DNA from: Liopterus haemorrhoidalis
Lineage: Eukaryota > Arthropoda > Insecta > Coleoptera > Dytiscidae
Length of the DNA stretch: 64,000 nucleotides
Reading direction: 5' to 3'
Assembly (NCBI GenBank): GCA_963971575.1
Contig: OZ020611.1
Span: 223,502,260-223,566,259, forward strand
Part shown: in pieces, positions 33,322 to 48,300 of the stretch
How the letters are laid out: the number at the start of each line of letters is the position of its first letter
Numbering within the stretch: the stretch's first letter is position 1
The notes under the pieces: model-generated
The model's input: the letters and a program-made list of their open reading frames with translations, nothing else
Database searches by the model: none
What the model was told of the DNA's origin: nothing
Program-made: the position numbers and the translations under genes

Positions 33322-36300
33322 GTAAATATTAAATATGTCAAGGAAAGTTTGATTTTAATTAAAATGTTTTGTTTAGCTGGCGTGCTGTTGCGGCAGTACT
33401 GCTTGCTCATTATGCTGCAGCGCTTGTCCATCATGTCGCAACTCAACATCTACTCGAATTATGTACGCTCTTATGTTGCTGGTCGGAACAATTGTCGCAT
33501 GTATTACCCTATCACCAGGGTTACAAGATTCATTACGGAAAGTAAGTAACAATATTTTTATTCGTAGAAAATTTTATTGTTAATATTTAAGGATTCAGTT
33601 GTCCAAGATTTAATATTTTAAACGTTTGTTTTGTCTATGGCCTTGTGAAGATAAAACTATTCCATATTTGTTTTGACATAAAGTAAATTTATTGTTTATC
33701 CTATTTTATATATCTTGCGTACTTTCCATTCTCCAAAATTTTAATTAACTATAAAATATTTTCTTATTTGTAAATTTCCACAATAATAGAAATTGTGGCA
33801 ATAGTTTTCTTTTATTTCTTTAAAAATATTTATTTTTTCAGGTGCCCTTTTGTTCTAATAGTACGAAAAATGGATATGTTCCGGGCGAGTTTACATTTAA
33901 TTGTGAAGGCGCTGTTGGATACTTAGCTGTCTACCGTATTTGCTTTATTATAACATGTTTCTTCTTCTTGATGGGATTGATAATGATTGGAGTAAAGTCT
34001 TCTAAGGATCATCGAGCTGCTATACATAATGGGTAAACAAATATTTCTTCTTAATATTCACAATTGCTGTTCGTTTAGTGAACTTGCAACAGTTGACTGT
34101 AATCACCAAATAGACAGATTTGCGCTGCTACTCAACAGTTGCGTTTGCCAAACACTTCCATTATTACTATTAACTTAACGGAACACTCTAAATATGTTTT
34201 TAACCCATGTCTTTCTAAATAGAACTTCCCTGAGACCTCACATTGCCTGACTGATTAAATGTCATATAACACCCCTGGCCATCTGGTATATCTCAGCACT
34301 TGTATGACAATTTATCGGTAATAATTTAGATAGAATAATCTCATTAGAAAAATAATCTCCCAACATCACCTATAAATTGTATCGTCAACTTTAGGCAGTT
34401 ACCCTTCGCTGTTCAATGAGAACTAAGGATACGTTTGCAACAAGAGTGGCTTCTCAGCGGAAGAAAAGGGACGTTTTTACTTCCCGCTCCAGCCTGTTTT
34501 GGGCTGGAGTTGTGGTACCCACCAAGGGTGGTGTCGTACCAGAATTCAGAATATCACTTGGCGAAGGGGGGAATTAAAACAACTTGAAGCCGAAAGGGCG
34601 CAAAAAATACTTGGGGATGGAGGAGGTAAAAATTCTAAAAATCAATTGAATGGAACAGCAATTAAAAACAAAAAATCATTTGAGGACGAGGGGCATAAAA
34701 TTAAAAAAAAACTACTTGGATTGTAAGCTCTCCTTAGTTAAAGCTTTTTTGATCCTTGTTGCTTTGAAAATTTGTAAATATTTCATTTTCGAAAGACTAT
34801 ATCTCAAAAATTACATGAGATAGGGACTGGCGGTTGGAATTTTAGAAATATCGAGGTCCAAAATGGTCTCAGGACATTATAAAAACAAAACCAAACATAA
34901 TTTTTTTGTGAAATTTTTATTTTTCAATTAAAATTTCAAAAAATCATAACTTTAGAACAATAAAATATAGGGACTTGCGGTTTGAATTTTTGAAATTACT
35001 ATTTTTTTTTCTACCTAGATAAATATTAGGGCGCTGCTTTGTTAACGACTTTTTGATCCGTGTGGTTTGGAAAATTTGTAAATATTTCATTTTCGAAAGA
35101 CCGTATCTCAAAATCTACATGAGATAGAGACCTGTGATTGAAATTTTTGAAATCCTGAGGTTCTATAGGGCTTTAGGACTCATTTTGAAGCAACTCTTAA
35201 ACAAAAAAATAAATCGATTCTCCGTTGGTGATATTCGGGCGAGAATAATATGTTTACATTACTCTTTCATTTTCACAATCATTCACCCCTCATCCAGGTG
35301 TAGGAGCTCGCCTCCTGGCCTCGATGATTAGCTTCGTTGCAGAAAATAGGCCGATGTAAAATAAATAAATAAATAAAATGTATTTTGCTTTTTTCAGATT
35401 TTGGGGTCCGAAGTTCCTTTTAATAATAGGTGGCATCATTGGGGCCTTTTTCATCCCGCAAGGTTCATTTGGAACAACATGGATGTATTTCGGGATGATC
35501 GGTGGTTTCATGTTCATTCTAATTCAGTTGATTCTGATTGTTGACTTTGCACACTCGTGGGCTGAAGCCTGGGTTGGCAATTATGAAGAAAATGAGTCCC
35601 GAGGATGGTATGCTGCATTGTTAGCTGCAACGTTTCTTAACTTTGCCCTTGCTATCACTGGAATTGTGCTGCTCTTCATTTTCTTCACACAGGTATTTAT
35701 ATTACTGTACAAAACTGAAAAAATAATAATTTGTATTATATGTTTAGAAAGACACTTTTGTCTTGAGAATATTGCACTTAAGCAGTTTCCAAATTTTTTT
35801 TTTTTTAGAAATCATAACTAGTACACCTCGGATTTACGTCGTATCTGTTCTGTTATGATCGTAATAAGACAAATCATCAGAAGTCTTTACTTGTCTAAAG
35901 CCTGTTCTACATTATATATATAAAAGCCCTAATTTCTGTGTGTTATCGTAACGCTAAGTTGCGTGGTGTGAATGGGTTTTGCGGGGTTTGGGCGGTAACG
36001 AAGTGAGTTGTAGGGGGCGACGTATACGACCAAACAGATAGCTTACCAGACACTAGAGCAGAGCATTGCAGTACATACGGTGACTCGAGCGAAGGTTGTT
36101 GTGTCACGGGCATGTTTTGAATTGATGTTACGCAACGTATAATTATCCGCGGGCCGTCTCCAGTCCGATACTAATTTTTAAACTTTAATCGACATGCATT
36201 GAGCGGCCTTTTAGGATTTCCTAGTTATAATCAGAAACAGATATACCATTGATGTCCAGTATATGGCCCGCGGGCCGTATCCAGCCCGATACTATTTTTT

Positions 36301-39300
36301 AAACGACACGCATTAAGCGGCTTTTTAGGATTTCCTAGGTATAATCAGAAACAGCTATAAAATTGATATCCAGCATATGGGCCGCGGGCCGTATCCAGCC
36401 CGATACTAATTTTTAAACGACACGCATTAAGCGGTTTATAGGATTTCCTAGGTATAATCAAGAAACGTTTTTGTTTTGTTAATATACGCAGAATCATGCA
36501 AATTTTAATAATTAATTCCTGCTTATATTGATTTTAATTCGATATCAGTTTGCCAACGTTGTTGGCAACGGGGTCTGCTAGTTGTACTATATTTATCATT
36601 TTTTTTAAACCTTTTTTTGACTAAATTTTTCATTTTTTCGGTGCAGAGTGAAGTGATTATATGCTCATTGTAAATTTTGGAAATATAGTACATTTTTTTA
36701 CGCTGGGTGGTAGAATTTCTTTGGTCTATTCCAAACGTTTAAGCGGAACAATATTTAGAAATGTTGTAACTTTTATCCATTGAATTGGGCTTTTAGACAT
36801 TTTGTGTAAGCTGTTATAAATCATATTTCTCCACGACCACTATAGAATTTACCAATTCTAAAACCAATTTTAACTACAGAAAGTTAATATTCTAACAAAA
36901 GAGTTGGAAAGTTATTCTAAAGCACTTATCTTCTTATGCATTTTGCCTGTATTTCATTCCATCACTTTTTATGGAATAACTATTCCATGCTTGTTGTCTT
37001 TTGTTTTTGTAGGGTTACATTAAGATATATGCAACGTTTACATTAAATAAATGCAACATAACTTCCTAACAAGTACTAAAATAGTGGCCGATGTGCGGCA
37101 AATTAAATTAAAATTAAACAAATAGTAAATAAAAAAATAAGTTTAATTAATTGATTCATTTGTTATGTAATATAAATTATTTGGTAAGATAAAATGTTTG
37201 TTAAAATAATTATTTGTTATTTTTTTTTTTTTTTTCTCTGGTCGTGGTCATGGAGAAAGTCCTTCTCTTCCAACCGATTCACAGACCCTGTGACTCGGTT
37301 GGAAGAGATAATTCGATGCTCGTGGTTCTTCACGCTCGCCTGCGGCTCGCGCTTGGATTGTTCCACTCGCATCGAATTTTCTCATTCCAACCTTGTTACA
37401 GAATATACTATTACATTGAATATTCTAAGTTTGCTAATAAGCTATCTTAGCTTACCAGTTGGTGGTATTATCCGGGCGAGAATAATATGTTAACATTACT
37501 CCCATTTTCACAATCATTCACCCCTCATCCAGGTGTACTGACAATTGTAGCCATTAGAACATTTTATTTTTTAGTTATCTACTCCACTTTTTCAACTTAC
37601 ATACATAGTATTTCAAAATGATTTTTGAGGTCCTAATTTGCTTTATAATATTTTATTTTGTTTTATATTTCAGCCAGACGACTGTTCATTGAATAAGTTC
37701 TTCATATCATTCAATTTAATTCTGACGATTATTGTGAGTATCATATCAATTCTACCAACTGTTCAAGAACATCAGCCAAGGTCAGGCCTCCTGCAATCGT
37801 CTGTGGTCACCCTGTATGTGGTTTATCTCACCTGGTCTGCAGTTTCCAATTCTCCAGGTAATTTATTTTATTGAAAATATAAATATAATTAAACAATTAA
37901 GACGTAGTCACGCTATTAGCATTACACGGGCTGGTTGAAATTTCAGTACCCATTGCACAACTTTTCTATTATTGAAGATATATATACATGGTGTTTACGG
38001 TCTTCTTATTTCTTTTTTAATGGGTGATACTACAGGTCAAAACCGTAGGCGAAAAACCTTAAAACACCTTAGTAAAATTTTATGATAAAAGATATATTAG
38101 TTTTTTAAGTTTTTCACTTTTTAGGTTTTTCCGCCATAACTCTCCAAACACTTATCCAATCAAAAAATGCATTTAGATAAAAGGTTTGTCTTCTTATTCT
38201 CAACAATATTTGTAATATATGTTTTTGCTGTTTACTCAATAATAAGGGAGTAATTTTTAATTTTTGGTGTTAAAAATTAAAATTACTCCCTTATTATTGC
38301 CAACAGTAAAAACTTTTATAACAAATATTGTTAAGAATAAGAAAACAAATCTTTTATCGAAATGCATTTTTTTGATTGGATAAATATTTGGAGGGTTATG
38401 GCGGAAAAACCCCAAAAATTAAAAATTTAAATTACTCCCTTATTATTAACTTAACATCAAAAACTTATATTACAAATATTGTTAAGAATAAGAAGACAAA
38501 TCTTTTATCTAAATGCATTTTTGGATAAATATTGGGAGTCATGGCGGAAAAACTTCAAAAATAAAAAAGTAAAAAAATTAATATCTCTTTTATTATAAAA
38601 CTTTTACTAAGGTGTTTTAAGGTTTTTCGCTTTCTTTTGACCTGTAGTATCACCATTAAAAAAGAAATAAGAAGAGCGTAAAATTCTGTATATAAATAAT
38701 TTTATTCGGTAAATAATTAAAATATATAAAATTACATTGTTAGTACACAGCATCCGTTACAAAAGTAACAATCTGTATTTGAATTTGTATAGAACAAACA
38801 TTCTTACGCTTATGCGTTAACACTATGAATTAAGTACTATATATTAAAACATGAGCTATGAATGGTGCTTAATACTCAAGCACTTATTAATAGTTTTTTT
38901 TAAATTTTTTATCTTACGATGTTTACTATTATTTTTTTTTACAGACAAGGACTGCAATCCGGGCTTCCTTGCAATAGTAGGAGCAGGCGACACCAAGCAC
39001 CAGTCCCAAATGGCGTTCGATAAGGAAAGCATCATTGGTCTGATAATCTGGATGTGTTGTGTCTTGTACTCATCTCTACGTTCTGCTTCCAAATCATCCA
39101 AGATAACAATGTCCGAACATGTCCTGGCTCACGATACTGGTGCTACGAGTAAGTCGGATAATAAAAAATATGACAAATCTGAAACTAAAGAAAAATCTCA
39201 AAACAGTATGTTATGCTTTTGCACGTTTTGTTTGCTTGCCGCGTTATGTAGCCTAAATAAGATTTTTTTTTTACGTTTACTAATTGTCTTTCTTTCTTCA

Positions 39301-42300
39301 TGATAGTGCCAAACAGTGGAAACGCCACCTTGGTTGATAATGCAGGTATGAACAACGTCATTTTATGTTCGTGCTTTATAGAAAACAAAAAGAAAAAATC
39401 ATGTACATACTTGCATGTGTTGGTTTAACTACCGCATATTTTGGTTATACGAGGTAGACGCCAAAAGTTCCCGACCTAATTATGTTCCACGGTTAATAGA
39501 AATAAATCGACGTCATTTTTAAATATCGTCGCCTTGTACTTCAACACAATTCGTACATTTCCAAATTAACATTTCAATACCCTTAGAAAAAAAATCAGTA
39601 GTTTTGTTTGTAAAATCTCCATAAACTGTTTCCTGCAACCCTTAAATCACTGTTAAATTTTCTACCTCGAAGGACTCTTATGCCCAATATCATAAAAGTC
39701 TTAAAACTATTTAGATACAAGCTAAAACTCGATTTAAAGTACAAAATTACCCAGCAACACATTGCGTTGCTACGTATTTTTCTATTTTATATCGAATTTT
39801 AGATTATATCTTATAAAGACTTTTTTGCAAGTGAGCATTAGAATTTTGAAACGAGTAAATAGTCACTGGGGGGCAAGGTTTGGGTGGAACAGCCATGGCA
39901 ACCGTGGCCGTCACGTTTTGTTGTTTTTGAACTGCTGGCTGAAGTATCAGGCATTATCTTTGGTACTGAATAAGCTGAACACAACTGAAAATAATTTTTT
40001 TAGTTTGTTCTACGAAATTCGTACAGTTCCCCACCACCTGAATAAAGTGAATGCGGTTCGCTTTCTCTCAACCTCTCAAGAACACATAATTTTTGCGTTT
40101 ACTTACTTGAATAAATTTTCAGTTAACCTCAAAAATAAATAAACGTCTACACAATGGATATTAACACTGAAAAGATGTATTTATTGGATGAAGAAAAACA
40201 AATTTTGGGCGATCAAAGGCAATTTTTATTAGAAAAATTAAATTTAAGCACGTACATTGGATAATGTATGGTTCCTGAACAATTATTACAATTAGAAATA
40301 TTTGACTGTCAGTTGTTTCAATGTAACCCTAGAGATCTTGTAACTTAAGAAATGACACATACATGGCTCGAGCATCCAGCGGCCAAAAAAATAAGCGAAT
40401 CGGCCTAGGCCGAAAAAGATTTACTTTGTGGCCAGTACTAGATGATAAAAAAGAGCTGATATTGATATGGTCGCCCAAAAAACAAATTACATATACTTTA
40501 GAACCAAATAAAGATGCAAAACGGGCAATATGCGTTTTCTAACATTCATTAAATAATCAAACAAATGGCTATGTTAACCCTGATGTGACATTTGTGATTT
40601 CTCAACTGAACTGAAATAAAGTGAAAATAATTTTCAGTTTTCTCTTTATTCACTTGTACTACGAAAGAAAACGTCTCTAGGCACCTATCTTGCGCCCACC
40701 TTATTCATGTGAAGGTGCTCATGAAGAATGCGAAGCAAGGTGGTGTCTGTAATGAGTGTCTCCAAGAGCCTGACGTAAATTAGCTGGAGAAACTTTTATA
40801 TTCGCCCACTCTTAGATGGCGCTACCTGACATTACTGTTGTTTTGTTTTACCGCCTTTGGAACATAGTTGAATTTTTGGCGCCTACTTCGTAGTTTGGGA
40901 TCTTTTGTTCATATGAAATGGTGGTTAACAGTTTTTTCATCATTTTTATCATTAATGTTTAGTTTAAATTCGTATTTTTAATAGAAAAGAATACTAGTAT
41001 ATTCACAACAAATTTGTTCCGCTATTGTACACTTATTTTTGTTTTGTTATTAATGTATTAACATTTGGGCTGCATAATGATTTGCACATTAAAATGTTCA
41101 ATAAAAGCAATTAAAATTAATCCAAATAATTCATTGGTTTATATTAATTCGCTTTTTATTGAACAAATTGCATGAAAATATATTTCGTACCATGTTTAGA
41201 AATTAATTAACCTAATGTTACATAAAATTATCAAGTGTTTATGAAAATTATGTCGGTGGCACCGACTGCGTTCGGAAATACCTTCGGTGATCGTGTGATC
41301 GTTCAACATAAGAAAAACACAGGGTATTATAAATTACGTCATCAACTCTATGCGAGAAAACAGCTGACATATTAGGCGTTTTCGCAAACCCTATCCGATA
41401 CATATATGACGTCATTGATTTAATCTGATAGCTACGAACCTGTTCGCAAACTTTTTCTTTGATCAGATACAAAACTATCTACGTTCGCAAACCTACAATA
41501 ACTATCTGATAAACGCGATCGGATAGCAATATTTCAATCCTACAAAATAGTAGGATTCATTTCAGATTAAATAATCTAAAAAATTATTTGATGTGTATGT
41601 CATTTTGGGTTTTTGACTTTAATCTAAAAAAATTTGCCGATTATAACTATTGGACACGCTCTTTTTTTCGATGATGATGGTTATGATGATACTGACGAAA
41701 ATAATATGGTAATGCTATTTTTAAACCGCAAAGATAAAAAGAAAAGAATTACAGTGGAAAACATGAAAATATTATTTATCGTTATTCCTTAAGATCTTAC
41801 TAATCGTCAAGTTTAAATAAAGAAATAAAGTCGTAAGTGCTGCCATCTAGACAATAGAACACTAAACTCTAAACAATCCTGTCCGCAAAGGTCCGTAAGA
41901 AGTTATTTGGATCAAGCGATTAATATTCGTTCGCAAACTGACTTTATCTGATAAACAGTAATCTAATAAATTCTATCCGATTGAATTTTGTGACGTCATT
42001 TATTTATCGGATACGCGATCGGTTTGAGGTTTGCGAAAACGGCTATGGTACATAAGGGTTTTAAACAATTGTTGTGGATACCAAACAAACAAAATTATGT
42101 CTTTCAAATACATTCTTACTCATATTAGTTCACGGTATACTTTGAAACGTACCAGAAATAAATAATATTAACAGAAATAAACAAACAACATCGGATAATA
42201 CGCGTAGTCAAAAACAAATCAAAGGAACACCACTCAAATGTGCTTAACTGTTGATGAACGAAATTTGGTTTTTGCACATAGGAGCCGCCAACATCCGCCT

Positions 42301-45300
42301 GTGTTTTTCTTATGTTGAATGAACTTTAACCAGGTAGATGATTTGAAGATCGGCCCATGACGTCGATAAAAGCAGTTTAGCACACTGTTCTGGCAAGAAA
42401 TTCAAAAGTTTATGACAATAAGTTTTCGTATTTTATATTTCGTTAAATATGTCTATCGAAGAATTTAAGATTCTATATATTTTCCAATCTTTTCTACAAC
42501 GTGGGAATATGGACCTTTGATCAAAATATTGTAAAGAAGTTAGAGGCTATATCCGTTTTTGTTGTTTTGTTGTTGTTTTTGGTTTTTTTATTTTATTTTT
42601 TTATTTATTCTTTCCTCATTACGTACTACTTATAAAATTAAATTAATGTAAATAATAGTTTAAATAATATTAAACATGGCATATAATCAGAATAAAATAG
42701 AATAACAATTAATATTAAAACAACATAAAATATATCTAATAACAAATTAATGATAAATGATTTTTTCTCGCCATTTTAAAATTTCTGATACAAAAAAAAG
42801 GGGTTATTTGTTCACGGGGTATGTGTCCTGATACCATCTACCGATACAATTCTCGTAAACGCCTGTTCATTAACAAATTAATTCGCATTGGAGAAGTGCC
42901 TTTAGGTTTAGTTCTAAGGCCCAGTTCTCCACTTTCAGGTAAATCTCTAGGTAACTATCTGTCAGATTAGGTTATGTGATACTTTCTGTGCTGAATAAAT
43001 GTCATCCAGTCTTTCAATAAAAATTTATAGGATAGTTATCTAACGGATAATGAGACTGATGTATCGGATTCACTGATTAGTATTGGCATTTATTCAGCAG
43101 ATGAAGTTTCTGATATACTTATCTGTCAGATAGTTACGTAGAGGTATACTTGAAGGTAGAAAGACCGGGCTTAAGTATTTTTAATTTTTGTCATTCTCAG
43201 ATGTGGCCAAATTGCAGGTCACGTGCCGCATAATACCTTTAACTGCTACAGTCTAGTATTTGCATTTTTTGTTTTCACATGCATAACTGATACCGGATTT
43301 GCGCGTGTTTTGTAACTAAAAATTCAGTAACTTGAATAATGTAAACCATTTACTTTAGTACTCGATTTAGTGGTATACCTTGCTTTTGAGCACAACACTT
43401 TCGAATGATGCGATGACAAGTGTGTGCGTGTCGTGTGTACGGTGTTAACATACATATATAAGTCTGCACCAATGTTGGACAAACTCCTTTAACTTGTGAT
43501 AAGAATACCGCCTCGGAAGCGAACATCGGCCAGCGCCAAGCTCAGCGTACGTTGACTGTGAATTGTTGCCATACACACGATCCGCGGAACTAGACAAATG
43601 TAAACATTTCGCCGTAACTTGCCACACCGTCTGTAGGCGCCTTTAGTATGATTTTGTTAAGTGAGTAGAATGTATTTAATATGAACTTGATCAAATAGCT
43701 ACCCCCACCGCTATTTTTCAGGATCGCGCCACTTTCTAAACAATAGGGGATACGCATAAAATTTGTATTTCCTTAAAACTACATTATTTTGATATGTTGA
43801 TGTTAGTTATGTCACCTAACAAAACAAAAATTACATTTTAATTAATATTATAGCCAAATTTTTGAATTAAAATATTGTAAATTTGAAATAAGCCGACCAC
43901 GGAGCGAAGGTTGCCGAGTAAAACGACTGAGTATGACTTCAAACGATAGGGGTTTCACATCACAGATACAGTTACAACATAATCTTTACACGTGTGTGTA
44001 TTGTATTGTTCGAGAGTTTTGTATTTGTTTTTAAGCAATTTTTCACGCATTTATTATTAAAATGGCAGATAAAGATTTTGTTAGGGCTCAGAGTGATAAT
44101 TTACCCAACATTGATGCATTTATGCTCATGGAATATATGAAACATAATTAATGCTACAGTGCTGAAGAAATACGTGGTGTCAAAGTAATTTTTATTTTAT
44201 ATTCTATAACTTTATGTAAACAAACGCTGCAACTCTGTAAACTGTAAATATTTATGTAATTTAGATGTCAGAATTTTACTACATTGTTTACATGAAGTTA
44301 CAAAACGTTAGAGGCATAATTGAAATACTGCAATATAAGTTATCTATTTTAATATAAATATTAATTCGGTAAACATGTATAAATTGTTTTTATAGAATTA
44401 AACTTTATTTTAACTGAAATCACTCTAACTTTACATAACCTATGAAAGTTATACAAACAAATAAGTTCACAACAGACTATGTACGCCGGTAAGCTAGTAG
44501 TGTCATACGTCAGTTAGAAGGGGTATGACGTCACACGTCGTTTTCGCACGCTACATACATTTATGATTTTTTTAAGCCTTCAAATTACAAAAAAATAAAA
44601 TAAAAACTTTTTTATGTTTATATGCAACAAAAGGAATATAATAAAATATATAAAAAAAATCATGCCTATCCCCTATTGTAAACGGGTAGATAAGTGATTA
44701 TTAAAATTGTTTAGTAAACCTGTTGCAAACGGTATTTTATTTTAGTTTTTTTTAAATGCGTAGTTAAGCAAATAAATATAATGAGAATTTAAATTCAAAT
44801 TCAAATTAAGATAAATATAACGAAATTTTTTAAAAACATGTAGAGAAGAGGAAAATGTTGGAACATCTTCATCAGCAAAATCTCTCAGTAACCTAGGCAA
44901 AATACCGAGTACTTTCCTTCGAGATAACAATTTTCTGACCCACATACGCTTTTTTACTCAAGTCACTTATAAATATTTATCCTACTTTTTCACATAAATA
45001 CAAAATAATACTCGTAGGACTGCTATGATTATATTACGTTCTGAATGACCTGCCATTTTAAATGTACTAATCAGTTATATGTAAATAGCGTGTAGACAAT
45101 ACTAAACAGAAAAAGTGTATAGTTTACCTGCGTGATTTAGTTACAAAACAAGTGTAAATCCGACGTAAGAAACCTGTCTCTCTTGTGCCTGTACGGTAGA
45201 AATTATGTTTAAAAATATATAAATTTTGTAGATGCTGGTAGCACAGATGGTGGTGAATCTGGAGGACGTAACCATCAAGTATGGGATAACGAAGAAGATG

Positions 45301-48300
45301 GTGTTGCGTACAACTGGAGTTTCTTCCACGTAATGTTTGCTTTGGCTACTCTTTATATTATGATGACTCTCACCAACTGGTATGAGTAAGTATCTTTTTA
45401 TTACGAGTTATGTTAGTTAGTTAGTTAAAATATTTGGCGCACAGCAGCGATGGCTATTTGTGCCTAACACAGCCCATCTAATATTACAAGTTATATATTA
45501 AATATATGGAATAGGTTCTTTTCGCACATTTTAGCTTTATTTTCATAACATATAATACTTGGTATATTATTACACGAATTTGATAAGACGATGTATTGTC
45601 ACACGAGTTGTTTACACGAGTTGGAGTGCTCCAAAGTAACAAGTGTGACAATATGTCGTATAAAACGAGCATAATATACGATTTTTATACTTTGCATCAC
45701 ATATTTTATAGAGATTTTAAAATTTCATTTATTGAGAACTGACAATAACTAAAGTGACGCCTAGCGGAATATTTTGGAACTGCTAGGAATATGATAGTGT
45801 TGGGAATAACTCAATTGAACCCATTGTTTGTATGTGTTAAAGGGAAGAGAAGTGTCTAAAAAGTTAATAAAATATTAACCGTTAATAATAAAATGTTAAT
45901 AAAATGTCTCTAAAATCGCGACAGAATATTAACTGCCTAAAATTAATTGAAAATGAACAAAACAGAAAAGTAGCTAGTAGCGATTTTTAAAATTTGTTAT
46001 AAAAATGAAGTAACATTTAAGTGGGACAAAAAAATAAGCACATTAAATAAAAACAAATGAAACATATTAAAACAAATCTAGTCAAGTATCAATCGTTTAT
46101 AAGGAATTTTACAAGAAAATAGTTATGAATTAATTATTATATTTTACTTTTATCCGCTCTGCAAGTACAACTTTATCTTCAACCTCAACTTGGCCATTGC
46201 AACTTTTGAAATTAATTTTTATTTCATGTGGTGTACTTGTAAGTGCACTTGCTTGCAAATATAGTTAATATAACGTTCTTTTACTCTAAAATTCCACATA
46301 AAATAATATAGCCAGCATTTAGAACCTGTTCAGCTAATACAATTGATTAAAACGGGATAAATCTTAAGAAATATAACGTTTATATTTATTTACTTAACTG
46401 CAATTATAACTCTAGAAGTAATTTCAGCACTCAGAAATCGAAAAATTTCGCTATTAGCTACCCTCATCCTTATTTTTGTGAACACTACCACTGTTCGCAT
46501 GTTATACAAATGGCAAATGCCAAAAGTATCCTATTCCTAGCCACCATTTTGTAAGCGACAGCAGCGCCTCTATAGGTAATGTTTATTCTCAATAATAAAT
46601 ATCGGAATACAATCTAGGGATTATTGTGAAATGCGGTCACCATAGCAACAATGTATTTGAATTTTCTTAATAATAATATAAAATAATTATCTGACATGGA
46701 AATACTTACAAATTGTATTAAACATTTTAAAATATTTGAGGTTATCAATGACACGCCGTAAACGATAAGTACTGCCAATCTCACAAAACAAAAAGTCACC
46801 AAAACAGTTTAACAACAGCTTCTCTTCGCGACTCCAAATAAGAGTAAGACATCTGGTGGCGGCTTGGTAAATTAAACAGAAGTGTATATTTGTATAATAT
46901 TTGTAGTGTGTTGTGCTGCAGTTTATGTGAATTAAGATGTATTTTTAAATATAGTGACTTAAATACAGTGCTTTTTTTGCCGAAATATTGTTTGAACATA
47001 TAAATATTAAGAAAAAACTTCTGGCATATACGCTTCTCGTCGACCATTAACTGTCGTACGCAGCGCCGCCAACGTTAGTTTGAGTCGCGAATTGTTAAAC
47101 TGTATTCAGGGTAACAGTGATATTGTGAACGCAAAGTATAAAAAATACATATGTTCGATTTCTATAATCTACTGTCCTCTTGGGTGTAAATATCTAGTTC
47201 CTGTAAAAAAATCCGAAAAAAGATTGGGGGCAATGGAATCATCAATCCGTTTTCATATCGCCCGGTTATAAGTACTCTCCAGCCCAAGTTATAGATGGTT
47301 TGCTGAACATGAAGAACAACATGCGGCTTAGCGTTGTCGTGCAGCAAAATGACGTTCCGGATTCTTTCAAATACTTTTTTAGATACTTTATTTCAAATAT
47401 TCCCAGCTCTTGACACAAAAGGTTTGGACCATACTTGCAATCTGTGTACATTCAGGAGTAATACGTCCACTTTTTATTGTACACAGAAAGGCACCTACAG
47501 TTTATAGCCGGTTTCGAACAGCTAAGTCAAACGTGTAATTTTTATAAATATTTTTTACACAATTATTTGACAGGCAGTTGAACTCACTTCCATATCCTTG
47601 CTTAGCGAACAAACAGCAGGTACAATCGTTTTAACGCTTGCGACCATAGGCTTGCTTTCGATAGAATATATTCAAAGCAGAAATAAACACAAAATATTTT
47701 ATTTTTCAGACCAAACTCAAGCCTGAAGAGCCTGAACGCAAATGCCGCCTCAATGTGGGTGAAGGCAATATCTAGCTGGTTATGTATCGTCCTCTATGGC
47801 TGGACTCTAGTCGCTCCACTCATTTTACCGAACCGCGAATTCGGTTACTCGTAAGTCTGTATGTTATATTTGTGATTGTAATATTAAGATGAGTTACTAG
47901 AGTTTATATTTATAGCGCATTATAATAATTAGTACGATTAGTATTTGCGAATACTTAGAAGGTATAGTGCTGTGGTTATTGTGATTTTTGTTTTAACTTC
48001 TTAAAAAGCATTTTTCGTACATATATTGAAGAATATGTTAGCACCTAATGGTGAAGAAAATTGAGAGTACTGTATTGGTTTATCTTCAATATTTGTGAAT
48101 TTATTTGTGGAAATTATTATGATACAACTTAAAAAAATAAAATATCGTTGATTAATGTTCAATCGTTATTTCAATTATAACTATGTATATTATTCTTCTT
48201 TAATTAGCGGCATTCCGATGAGATCTAGAGGTTTATATAAAGTTTCTGAAATAAAAGTAAATAAAATCGCAATTATTACAGTTGATTTGGTAAACTCCAC

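Noticed and set aside
34499..34726. 75-codon ORF in SERINC intron 3 ([18 protein letters not shown])
   Set aside because: Protein-like in places but unrecognised, and inside an intron among repeats; not strong enough to call.
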